DNA of 64,000 bases, taken from assembly GCF_963422355.1 (NCBI RefSeq), contig NC_085099.1, forward strand, positions 5,188,625 through 5,252,624, given 5' to 3'. Under the pieces are notes generated by a model. The model ran no database searches. It saw only the letters and a program-made list of their open reading frames with translations, and had not been told where the DNA came from. The position numbers were made by a program, and so were the translations under genes. Within the stretch, counting starts at the first letter, position 1. Each line of letters starts with the position of its first letter. This DNA comes from Corticium candelabrum (lineage: Eukaryota; Porifera; Homoscleromorpha; Homosclerophorida; Plakinidae). Positions 1-12,300 of the stretch are shown piece by piece.

Positions 1-364
1 ATAGATGGCAATCCAAAAGACGGTACTGGACAGACACTTGATAGTACTGATTGTGCTGGTTCAAAGTTTTCCTTTAATCCTTGGCTTCGAGTTGACTTGC
101 AAAAAGAATATCTTGTGTCACGTGTTAGAGTTATTCTTATAGGCAATAGAGGTGAAAATGTGTATGTTCGTGTTGGTAACAGCTTAACAAACAATGGAAA
201 TGACAACCACAATTGTGGAAAGGCTCCATACGACAGCTCTAATTCCTATTTTGCAATATGGCGAGATGTTAGCTGCAGACCACCAGTTTGGGGAAGATAC
301 ATTAACTTACAGAGGATAGTGACAAATCATGTTCTTCATGTATGTGAGGTGTCTTTCAACTATG
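1..364 (+). CDS. Receptor A exon: FTP (F5/8C-like fucolectin) domain 1, 5'-truncated
   Basis: Frame 1 opens with IDGNP and contains NPWLRVDLQKEYLVSRVRV, a Cys-Gly pair (NCGKAPYD), GRYINLQ and LHVCEVSFNY. These are the landmarks of the fucolectin/tachylectin-4/pentraxin-1 (FTP) type of the F5/8C fold, which binds sugars in known members. The exon ends after TATG at 364 with donor GTTAGA. The 62-bp intron 365-426 rejoins in phase 1 (G|AG = Glu). The second FTP exon at 6077-6526 is a close paralogue. The start of the domain lies outside the window. Confidence 0.85.
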
Positions 365-3300
365 GTTAGATGATGTTGTGGTGTAGGTAGGTGCTGAATG
401 AAGAGTAAAATGTCTTGTTGTTGTAGAGTTGGAGATTGCTATTCTAGACAATAATATGAATATTGAAGGGACAAGCGTGGCAGTTGATAAGAATCAAGAT
501 TACTCTAATTCTATTGATTGTGGTGTCAGTCCTGATGTGACCAACTTTAGTGCTCTTTTGCAATGGAAACACAACACAACCAATGATGTACCATCTTCAA
601 GTGTTCAGAATGCTGGTGTATATCAGGTGTATGAGAATGGTGTGCAGCGGCTCTACATCAAGTCAGCTAGTGGCTCTGACAGTGGAGTGTATGCATGCCA
701 ATATACTGCAACTAATAGCTCCATAGTGTCAAAGTCATTTGCACTGAATGTTGGTGTGGGTAAGACTGCATAGATGTGATAATAGTTAAGGGTCGTTCAA
801 AATTATCGACAATTTTACGAGTGTACAAAGTGCACACTTTTCTGAAGCCCCCTTTCTCCCCCAAAGAGTACATGATATTGTTGATGCACAATTCAATAGC
901 TTGACCGTGGTTTCATCTATTATAGGGTTAACGTGTGTGTAGTCTTCAACGCTTCTGCGTTCCTCATTTCTTCCATTCCATTTGACCCACTATAATGATG
1001 TGAGCTTGAGGTTTCCGATCATTCAATTGAACAAAGACGAAAACATTGAGAAAGCCATGGTAGAGACAGCTGAGATTTATGGATGGCTGATGTTGTTTAG
1101 AACAAAATGAGAATGCACTGCCGCGGTTGTACATGTTTGCAAATCCCATACATACAGGTGACTGGCGTTATAAAATGTTGATCGGTACTGTAGCAAATGG
1201 CTTGTGCTAATTTCTCTGTTTTTCGTGGCCGGAATTGCATCATGCATTGTTCCCATGCTAGTCACCTGTATGCATGGGACTTGCAAACATGTACAATCAC
1301 GGCAGCCTATTCTCATTTTATTCTAAACAACATCAGCCATTCATAAAGAGCCCAGCTGTCTCTACTACGACTTTCTCAATGTTTCGTCTTTGGCTGTACA
1401 TAGGTCATAGTCCCCTCCCCCTAGTGTGCGCTTTGTATGCTGTGAAATTGTCGATAATTGGAACGACCCCTTAGCTGGCTGCTTTGAGCTTGTTTTTGGT
1501 TTTTCATTAAATTGTGCAAATAGTATTATTGTATGGATGAAATATTTGTTTGTCAGTCACATTATTATGTCTGTCTGTTTGTTTGTTTGTTCATTAGTTT
1601 GTCTGTCTGTTTCTTTGTGTGTCTATCTGATTGTGTTGGCTATTCTCTCTGACACCCTCTGTTCTGGACCAAACTTCTCGGAACTACCTTGAGCTCCTGC
1701 CATGTTTATGCTTTTAGCTAGTCAAAATACAGGTAAGGGCATTACATAGATACCCAGACAATACTATAGCGTATACGTCTGATTTTGGGTCTACAGTACA
1801 GCTGTGTGTGGTGTTCTGTGTTTCATTCAAAACAAAATAAGTTATTTACCTGCCAATAAACTTGGGGAAGTAGTGTTACACAGTTTTGGAGCACAGGATG
1901 TAGAGTGAGCGAAAGATTTTGCACAGCTATAAACTGTTGCTTTTAAACCAAGTTCAACGCAGTTCTTGACTTTGTTAAGCATTGGAATGTTTTCTTTTTG
2001 CTATGAACCTTAGACCTACTGCTTATTTTGACAACAGTTTTCTGGTATTTGAGTTACACTCATGGCACATGTTTACACAGCAGATGTCTCATAGCCATAA
2101 CTATGTCTAAAAGTGCTTGAACCAATTAAATAATTAAGTCTTTGCAATATGGCATTGGTTATGTGGTTTGCAGATCATCAAGAGCACGAGAAGGTTAGCA
2201 TGCTTTCCTTTTAAGTGGTTCACTCACGACACCATTTACAGTTCAAAATTGTCACTTGTCACATCAAATTCTTCGTATTCTGTCAAATCAAAGTAGTTTG
2301 TAGTTAGATCAAATCCACTCGACGTCGAATCAAATTTGTATTAGGTCAGATCAAGTGCGTAATCCGTGAAATCAAATTGACAGATCAAACTTGTCATACG
2401 TCTAACCCAATTTGTAATTAGTCAAACCAACTTTGTTGTTCATCAAATCAAATCTGGATGATGTCAAATCAAATTAGTAAGATATCTAATGTGCAAGGCA
2501 TCCCATCTAAGCTAATTGATCACAATCAATGCTATTATACATTCATCTCAAATAGAGCTACTACGCGTATAGCAAGCAACATAGAGCAAAGCAACGTCGA
2601 CAAGCATCAAACCCAGTAGAGCATACAAGCATACAGAAAAGTGAAACGACTTAATTGTGCATTAATTAAGGGTAATTTTCAATTGGCAAATCTTCCAATT
2701 CCATTACAGCGGGCCATTACTTTTGGTATTGTGTGATGCAGCGCATAACTGCATGATTACTCATCTCTGCTAAGGCTAATGGATATGAAAATTCAGTAAT
2801 TTGACTTGGATTTTGTGTGAACTTAGTGTGACGAACGGCAGTCAACATCTGTAGATATTATAGATGGGACGTTTTGCACATTTGATTAGATGTCATGCTA
2901 ATTTGATTTGACATCATCCAGATTTGATTTGACTGACAACCAAGTTGGTTTGACAAGTTAAAAATTTGGTTTGAGGTATGGCTAGTTTGATTTGACACAT
3001 TGTCAATTTGATTTCACAGATTACACTCTTGATCTGACTGCAAACTACTTTGATTTGACAGAATAACTGAAGATGTGTTTTTCTTGTCACTTCCACAGTA
3101 TGGTCCCTCTGGAGAAATTGTTGACTTGTTGTGAAGTATTACGAATTTAGATGTTAGTTTGCTTTCAAATGCACTAATTTGAAAAATCTATCTAAAATTG
3201 TACAAGGTGATCATTTTTATTTCACATGACCACAAATTCATTACTCCACTGATATTGTCTGTAATTGTCAGGTGGTGAAATATTTTAGTGAGGCGGGAAA

Positions 3301-6300
3301 AATGTTGGCTTTTACATCGGCCATTGCAGATGTGAAGGTTTCAATTGTTTGCGGTCGACAAGACTTTGTGATTGGAAACATGAAAGTTGTAGGTTTGTGA
3401 TTGCTTTTTTGTTCATTGTGGTAGCCACATATGACCAAATGTGAATACTACTCTGTGATTGGACCATTTTCATCACATTGAAAGTGTGACACAGTTTAAG
3501 CATATAGATGAATAAGTACATATATATGTACAGAGCCACACAAATTATGAGTGTTTGAGCCTTCGGTTATGCTTCTTGCTCAGTAAAGCCACTTTAGAAA
3601 GTTTGATTTATGGCTCATAGCTGACGTTACAACTGATTTGGTTTTTGTTTATTTACTACAAAAACCTTAGTCAAGCTCTTCTTTGCTGTGATTCCATTAC
3701 ATTTATGAGTAGTTCTTCATCTGTGTAGTTTACATAGTTGTATGCAGCATACTTAGCACAGTTTTATGGAAAGCTTTGAAGATTAAATGTTAGTTGAATG
3801 TCGAGTGCATGTTGTGCCATCTGTGAACTTTGTAGCACTCTAGCTTCGTCTGGGCCAATCAGTGTCCAGTATTTGCTTAGAATAAGTCACATATTTTACT
3901 TCCCCTACATATTGACCAGTCAATAAATCAGTCCGCATAACTGCCTGGGCTTACAGAGTGTGAACATAACAATTGTTTGTGAACTTAACAATTAGCTAAG
4001 CTACTACATGATTCCTGAAACATATCTGTCAGTCAGAACAAACAATACGTAGGTCTACGGATTTGTACAGAAATCCTAAGCATGCAATTAAGAAAAGTTA
4101 AACGTGCGATTAGTGGAAGTGGAGCCACCCCTGAGCAGCTGCTCCATAGCTTTGGCTGGCTTGTTCTCTTCTGGAGGTGAAGGCTCAGAATCTTGCACAC
4201 TAGGTACAAGGTTTTCTTTACCGTCTAATGTCTTTCTCTTTGTTGGAGAATTTAGAATACTCGACACGTGCTTTCAAGGGAAGGTGCAGTGCGTTTGTAT
4301 GCACGGACTATATCTGAACGTCTATGCCCGGTACAAGTCATAATCAGTTGCTCGTTCACTTGAGCTTCGAATAACTGCGAAACACACGTTACCTTTCCGG
4401 AGTGATTGGTAGAGTAGCCATCAAAACCTCCAGGTTTACAAATTCACTTTATAGTAAGCTTGAGAATATTCTTTTCAACAACTTGAGCACTAGAACGAAT
4501 GTCGCCAGAGTAACGAAGGGGAAGAGGCTTGCGATAGAAAGGACTGCCTGAACCAACAATATCAAAATACTGGCAGTACAGCGGTACACATGATGAGTCA
4601 CCTTCAAACTTGCCATAGTGTTTGATGGCTGAAAGCAAGCTTAGCATGATGTAGGCCACTCTGAGTGGTTTAACTTCTACCACCATTGCACGTCAAGAAC
4701 TGCCCAATGTTGTCTGCCCCAAACCTAAACATTCTGCATGTAGGTCTCGATGTTCGTCTCCAGATAGCATACCAAATAGCTTGCAGTTGTAGAAGAAAAG
4801 AGTGTCAAGAAGTGTTCGAGCAGATGAAGAACCGAAACACCTTTCTCCCAAAGACTAGCCTCCATGTTTGCTGTTACCGCTTGGGCTTGTTTCTTGTGTG
4901 TGCCCACATTTTGCCTGGTGAGTTCTTTCATGCGTGCATCAAGTGCAGATCTGAGCAAACTAATCTGATAGTGGTCCTTCTGGAAATAATTAACCATGGT
5001 TAGGTTTCCAGCAGCAGAATGATACTCCTTGCACAGAACGCTGTAAACCATCCACAATCTGCTGCATAGTAGGTGGATACGGCTTTCCTTTTTGCCTCCG
5101 AACTTCATGCACAAACCATACAAGCTAGTAGTTCATTTCTTGATTGTTCGTAACATGCAGATCATGCACGTACCGCCTAGGCTCCCTCTTCAGTTGGCTG
5201 CTTGTTTCTCTATTTCTTCCATGCGTTGAACATTCTAAACACCCATGCAGTAGCTTAAGGGGAACATGCGAATTAAGAAACTTTTGGAAACTACTGGATG
5301 AAATGGGAATTTGGAAATGAGATTCAGAAGACTGCTGATCAGAAACAACAGCAACGTCTAGCAGTTTACTTGCTTCCAAAAATTGATAACTGGCAATTCT
5401 GCTGTTTCAATGCCCAAGTCAATTTCAGCCTGGCTAAGGCTGAGGCAACCATCTTCATCACTGAACATTTTGCTACACAACTGATTTGAATTTCGTGCTT
5501 AAAGAATATATCAATGCCTTAGCTGGGTGCTTTGCCCTAGTTCCAACTCGTGGGTCCAGCGGGCTGTATTTCGTGTATAAACTCGCCAGCGTTCTATAAC
5601 CTATACTTACTTCATTTTATCGTATGGTTTATGTCAGAGAAGTCTCTGTTGCTGTTACATTTCAGTCACAGCTTAAGATCTTGGAAAGCAAATTAAACAG
5701 CTCTCGTACAAGTTAGGAGTTGCCGAGGAAAAACCCTGAGAGCTATTACTTAACTGGCAAAAATGCCTGTAATCATTACTTCAATAAGAATTAATAAAAT
5801 TCACTGCAACGTTTGATGAATGAGTAATGTTTTATTGACTGTCTTGTGTTGTATTTCCAGTGGATTGCTTTTGGGGTAGTTGGAGTTCATGTAGTGTTGA
5901 ATGTGGAAATGGCACTAGAACTAGAACTAAAATTCGGCAGATTAGTCAAGCAACTACAATGAGTGGTCAGAAGTGTACAGGACCATCAACTGAGATCTGC
6001 ATAGTCACATCTTGTATGATTACTGTCGTGGCGAAAGGCATGCTTGTGCTTTATGTGGAGTGTTTATGTGATGTAGGTACAGCAACCAATCTAGCTGTTT
6101 CTCGTAAAGCAACGGTGACCATGAGTTCAGTCTACAGTGATGACTATGTTGCTGCATACGCTATAGATGGCAATCCAAAAGATGTTACTGGACAGAGACT
6201 TGTTAGCACTAGTTGTGCTGGTACAAAATATTCCTTGAATCCTTGGCTTCAAATTGACTTGCAAAAGGAATATCTTGTGTCACGTGTTAGAGCTATTCTT

Positions 6301-9300
6301 ATAGCTGATCGTGGTGAGAATGTATATGTTCGTGTTGGTAACAGCTTAACAAATGATGGGACTGACAACCACAATTGTGGAAAGGCGCCATATGACAGCT
6401 CTAATCACTGGTATGCAATATGGCGAGACGTTAGCTGCAGCCCACCAGTTTGGGGAAGATACATTAATTTACAGAGAAATGTGACAAATCACATTCTTCA
6501 TGTATGTGAGGTGGCTTTCAACTATGGTTAGATGATGTTGTGTAGGCAGGTGTTGAATGAAGAGTAAAATGTCTCGTTGTTGTAGAGTTGGAGATTGCTA
6601 TTCTAGACAATAATAAGAATATTGAAGGAACAAGTGTGGCAGTTGATGAGAATCAAGATTACTCTAATTCTATTGATTGTGGTGTCAGTCCTGATGTGAC
6701 CAGCTTTAATGCTCTTTTGCAATGGAAACACAACACAACCATTGATGTACCATCTTCAAGTGTACAGAATGCTGGTGTTTATCAGTTGTATGAGAATGGT
6801 GTGCAGAAGCTTTACATCAAGTCAGCTACTGTCTCTTCCAATGGTTTGTATACATGTCAATATACTGCAACTAATGGCTCTATAGTGTCAAAGTCATTTA
6901 CAGTGAATGTCAATGGTATAACTACAGGGACATAGTTGTGCTTAGTGTCGTATAGTAATTGTTTTGATGTGTCTAGTAAACTGTGAATGGAGCTCATGGT
7001 CAGATTGTACACCATCGTGTAGTTTTGGAAATCATACTCGTACACGAGCACGTCTTAAGCAACACAATGGAATGGACTGTGTGGGGTTGCCAACTGCAAA
7101 CTGTGACAGCAAACAACCTCCATGTAAGGACAGTGGGATTTGTGTGTTTTGATGTGTTATGGAAGTAAAGACATAGGTTTTTTAATTACAGTAAGAAATC
7201 TTCAATATTGCAAAGCTAGACATGACTTCTTGTCTTTAATTGTATACACTTCCTCATCGTAAGACCTTTGCTGTAATGAGCTTGCTTTTGATGCTTATAA
7301 TGAAACTCTTACTATGTAGAAACATGCAGAGAGCACAAAGAAAGATGTGGCTGCTACATACAGAATTCTTCAATCAATTAATGCTTGCCACGACTAGGTC
7401 ATCTTGTTTGTAGCCAGAGACAATTAGATTGCAGAATTGTGTAAGACTATTTAGCCTTGCATGTCTTGATTGTGAACAAAAGCCCCAGATCGATGCTTTC
7501 GCATCATATGAGGTCTCGATATTGATATAACAAGGAGCCTTAGGGTCACTTGGAATTTATGATATCAATGCTCCACCATAATGCAGTAACTTTAAACCAG
7601 CATCAAATGGCACAAGTGAAGCCAATAATAAAGGCAGAAATATAAAAACACAATTGTGATAAATAGCATTGATTTTTGCATCATAAAACTGTGTAATACG
7701 ATTTTTTGTTTGTAACGCTAGGTCACAATGACCAGCTATACATGCGGGTTGTACACTGGCCCACATATAATACACTGGCTCAGAAACTACGTGCTATCGG
7801 GATGGTCTCTTACATGATCCATGCCATCATTAATTTATCTTGTATGAATACATAGTTGGAATTGTTGTGTAATACTGATGTCTGTTACTGTTGCTATTTT
7901 TTAAGTTTGTGATATGATTGCAGGTGCACCAACAGCTGGGCAGTCGATAGTTTCTTTTGATGAGTCCTCAGTGCAAGAGTTGAGTTGCTCAGCTTCACAA
8001 TATTCTGGTCTAAGTGGAGATATTACATTTGGATGGTACAGAGAAGAGAATGGAGTTGATTCAGCTATTATATTAGACTCTCGAGTAACAAATTTATCGA
8101 ATAATGATGGTGTTGGCCGATTTACTGGGAAATTGAAATTTGCATCTGTGAAGCGTTCAGATAGAGGATTAATCAAGTGCAGGGCATTTAACAAGTATGG
8201 TGCTAGTGACCTGCCTTCAACTATTTCAGTTAATGTCAAATGTGAGTTGCTTTGGTAACATTTCACGGTGCATTGTTAAGATCGAGTGGTGTGTTGTTAG
8301 ATGCTCCTGAATCTGTTGAAATTAGACCATCTAATCCAGTGGGTGTGAAAGGACTAAGTATTACATTAAACTGTTCTGCTGTTGGTAATCCCTTTCCAGT
8401 TTATGAATGGAGAGGAAGCAAGAGTGCAACAGGATCTACTCTGAAATTAACATCACTCGAATTTAAGGATGAAGGGACATACACATGTGTTGCTAGTAAC
8501 ACCATTGAGGCTGGTGCTAGGTCCAGTAATGCATCAGTACAGTTGACAATTGAAGGTAGCATTTTTTAATGATTATTTTTTGAAGTTTTAATTTTGTGGT
8601 GTGTTTTAGGTCCTCCACAGAGATGTGTTGTGTTGTCTGTCGATAGCTATATTGACTCTGAAGTGAATGTTACTGTCAACTGTCCTGAAAATGGAAATTC
8701 AAGTGTAACTGTATATCGCATAGAACATCAGTTGGATAGTGTCACCAGCAACATACAGTGGTTACAAGAAGAATTCAGTACTTTTGATCCTCAACCATTT
8801 GTTGTTGGTGGTCTCAGTCCATTTACAAAGTACAGATTTAGAGCAACAGCAGGAAACAGGCATGGCTATGAACCTGGAAGTTTGGCAGCTGTTAATGTGT
8901 TAACTGTGACTACTGCTGAAGGCTGTAAAGTTTTTCTAGTTTAAGGGGTTTAATTATGCATTGTGATTGTGTTATTTGCTGTATTTATTAGATCCTGGTT
9001 TCCCCACTTCAGTGAGTTTATCGGGAAATGCTTCTGCTCGCTGGTTTGTTGTGTCTTGGTCACCTTCTAGTATACGTAATGTTGTTCCTCGCTATTACTT
9101 TGTTTACTACAAAGCAATTGGTGTCCGCCAAGTGAGAGATGTGGATGATCACAAGAGACTGAATGTAACAGGCACGTGGGCCAATTTGACAATGCTCACT
9201 CCATTTACGCAATACAATGTTGAGGTGGCCGCAGTGAATGTTCGGTCTCATGATGGCAAGGTGTTGGAAGGACAAAGAAGCACTACCATTGTTGCCAACA

Positions 9301-12300
9301 CAACAGAAGATGGTATGTTTGTATCATGATTTGGCTTGGTATACATTTTATGTTGAAGACATGTGTTATTGAAGTTAGTTTTACGGGCAGAAGTACAGTA
9401 ATGACAAGTAGGTATGTTCTTTGTTTCTTTTGTTGATAGTGCAATTTTTTTATCATTCAATTGATGAAAATAGAAAATCTAATACATCTATTTGAATATT
9501 GGTTGATTTACAGTCAATGATGTATTTACCGGTATGTACTCCAGCTTATTGTAGGGCGTTAGAGCTGTATGCAAACTGAAACCTGGACCTGAAGGAGGGA
9601 AGCGTGACAGGAGATTACCGATTTTTGGCTTTAGTATTTTCTGTAAAGGAGCTAGAAGATACTTTAAACTGATGTAGATGATTTGGTTGCACAGTCATAT
9701 GAGCAGCTCAGGAAGAAGTTGCCAACTTTGTCTAATATTGTATTGTTTTATAGAATAAGTAATGCTCTTGTAATTACTGTAGGTTAGTCGTAAATGAGCC
9801 TGTTAAAACTGGAGCAACTAAATTCAAGATACAGCTGAAATGTGCATTTATAGTTAGTTTCGATGTTTTGAATACTGACATTGCTGGATGCAATCATGAT
9901 CAGATGATGTTGTAAGAATGTGTTGGTAGTACATTGCTGCACTGTTAACTGACTGCACTCAGACCATTGTTATTGTTTTGTAGCTCCTACAACTGCACCA
10001 CGTAACCTGACATATCTTTCTGATCCACCACATACAGTCACTGTAATGTGGAGTGAACCTGAAATACCAAATGGAGTTATTAAATATTACATTGTTGAAT
10101 ACATGCTGTCAGATGGGACTGGAAACAGGACACGTTTCAATTTAGTGAAAATGTTGAGTCAAGAGATTGGTGGTCTAATGCCGTCAACAAATTATAATGT
10201 CACAGTTCAAGCTTTCACAGTTGGTGTTGGACCAGCAGCATCCATTATTGTTATGGCAGTTGCTATAAGTAATTTTACTTTGATATTTAGTATATCTTTA
10301 TTATTGTACTGGTTTCTTTTGATTTAGCACCAACTCCACCTCAGAATTTGAGAAATTCAAGTGTGACATCGAGTTCAATTACTCTACAATGGGATAGACC
10401 TATAAGCTTTAATGGTGCTTTTGAGTACTACACTGTAAGCAGAGTTGTATGTGCATGAGTAGATTTAAGAATGCATGTGCATACATGCTCATGGCTACAA
10501 TTGATGTTTTTAACTTTACTATGCAGGTTTACAACAGTATTGGTGATGCTCCGTACAGCAAGAGTCCCGTCATTAGGAGTCATGAAAACCTGTACACCTT
10601 GGCGGGCCTCAGACCGTATACTATTCACAAAATATATATGACGGTAACGAATAATGCAAAGTCTGATCCAGAAAGTTTTCCTAGTGACATGATTACAGTG
10701 CTCACACTGGCATTAAGTAAGTTGTTATTAAATTAGCAGATGACACTTGGTACTATGTATTGGTTGTTTTTGTACATCCAGCACCAACTCCGCCTCAGCA
10801 TGTGAGAAATTCAAGTGTGACGTCAAATTCGGTTACTATTCATTGGGATTCTCCCTTGAACTCAAATGGCATCCTTCGCTTTTACACTGTTAGTAGACAT
10901 GCACGTTTAATTTATGCATTTGCTGTTTTGTACCTTCGATGTTTGTGTTTAGGTTTACTATGGCACTGATACTTCACAATATGACACGTTTTCTGACATT
11001 TCCTTCAGTCAAAGTGCATACACGTTGATGAATCTTAGTCCATACACAACATACTTCATATACGTGTCAGTGACAAATAATGCAAGTTTCAATCCAGAAA
11101 GTTTGCCTAGCAACGTTATTCAAGTGCAAACTCTTTCGTCTCCTCCTCTTAAACCAGATAAACCAATAACTGGTGAAACAAGACCATCAGCGACAACTAT
11201 AACATTGGTGCCTCCAAGTGTTGACAGTTCGAATGGTCCAATAAAGTGCTGTTATATGTTTTAGACAAGTTACATGTGAGACTGTAAATGTGTATGCATG
11301 TCTTGTTGTAGGTATGTTGATTTTATTGTGCACGAGGATGTGACTACATCTGATGGTGATGAGCCAGCTAACATACCGCCTGTTATTAGACCATATGACA
11401 AGAGTAGGATCTGGTATGTGGCAGCTCGATATGAATATGATGACTACAAGAAGAACATAGGCGGACATCAGTTTATCATTGGAAATGGTTCAGTGGTATC
11501 TTCTGGAGGCATAGAGTACACAAATGGACCACTACGGCCAGGACAGTCATATCTGGTTTATATTCGCGTCATCGGGACTGGAGATGATGGGGTATATATA
11601 CTGGTTTAATATTTATTATAATTTACTAATTACCAATTAGTTTGCATTTTTCTTGTCCATAATAGGTGCAGGAGTTCTCATCAGTCAGTACAGCGATCAG
11701 TGAGACAAATATTGTACTGTATATGTATTATTATAGACGATATAAGCTGTATCTGGTTACTGATTAAGTTAAATTGCACGCAATGTTGTATTTGGTTTGT
11801 GTTTAGGGTACAGAACTGCATCTGCAGAGTCAGACAATAAGTCATCTGGAGGATCATCGAATTCTGTGTTGATCATAGCAGTTGCTGTTGCTCTAAGTAT
11901 CATCATCGTCATGCTTGTCATCATATGCATACTGTTTGTTTTTCTGAGGTGAAATATTTATTTTACAAATGTTTGTAATATTTAACTTTTTGAAGCTACT
12001 ATGTATGACATGCAGGAAGAATTACCTGTGTACTAGAAAAGAGATAGCATTGGAGCCTAAAATATATGATACCGTCATTGCCAATTCTGAAGCAACATCT
12101 GGAACAAGTAAACGCCTGGAGAAAAGCAATGAAACAAAAATGACAATTAATAGCTTATACAATACTACAGGTGAGCCTATTGTCATGATGTCAAATCCTA
12201 GACTATATTGTTTTTGTTATGTTTATTGAAGCATTTGTAACCGACAGACTCTGATATGTACTGTGATTATCTGCAATTAGTGAAAGTATATCTACTAATT

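Noticed and set aside
964..1474. Paired frames on both strands (MGFANMYN / MGLANMYN)
   Set aside because: They are mirror translations of the two arms of fold-back element 1, not genes.
1555..1630. Possible tandem repeat of GTCTGTCT/GTTTGTTT
   Set aside because: It is a short, impure run of simple sequence in an intron, also seen at 36,205-36,270; too weak to list as a feature.
2260..3075. CRISPR-like array of TCAAATCAAAT repeats
   Set aside because: Repeat spacing is irregular and units are degenerate and inverted between arms. The DNA is eukaryotic intron, so this is a fold-back satellite.
6014..6076. Continuous reading through the TSP1-FTP boundary as one exon
   Set aside because: The 63-bp stretch is open in unit A and in the second cassette of B. 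In the first cassette of B the same stretch (34,495-34,552) has a different length and frame. GTATGA...GATGTAG fits an intron that completes the last TSP1 cysteine.
7901..8266. 121-codon minus-strand frame over the Ig exon
   Set aside because: It is the antisense shadow of Ig domain 3; the same shadow appears at 42,622-42,987. The plus strand has the Ig pattern and matching splice sites.
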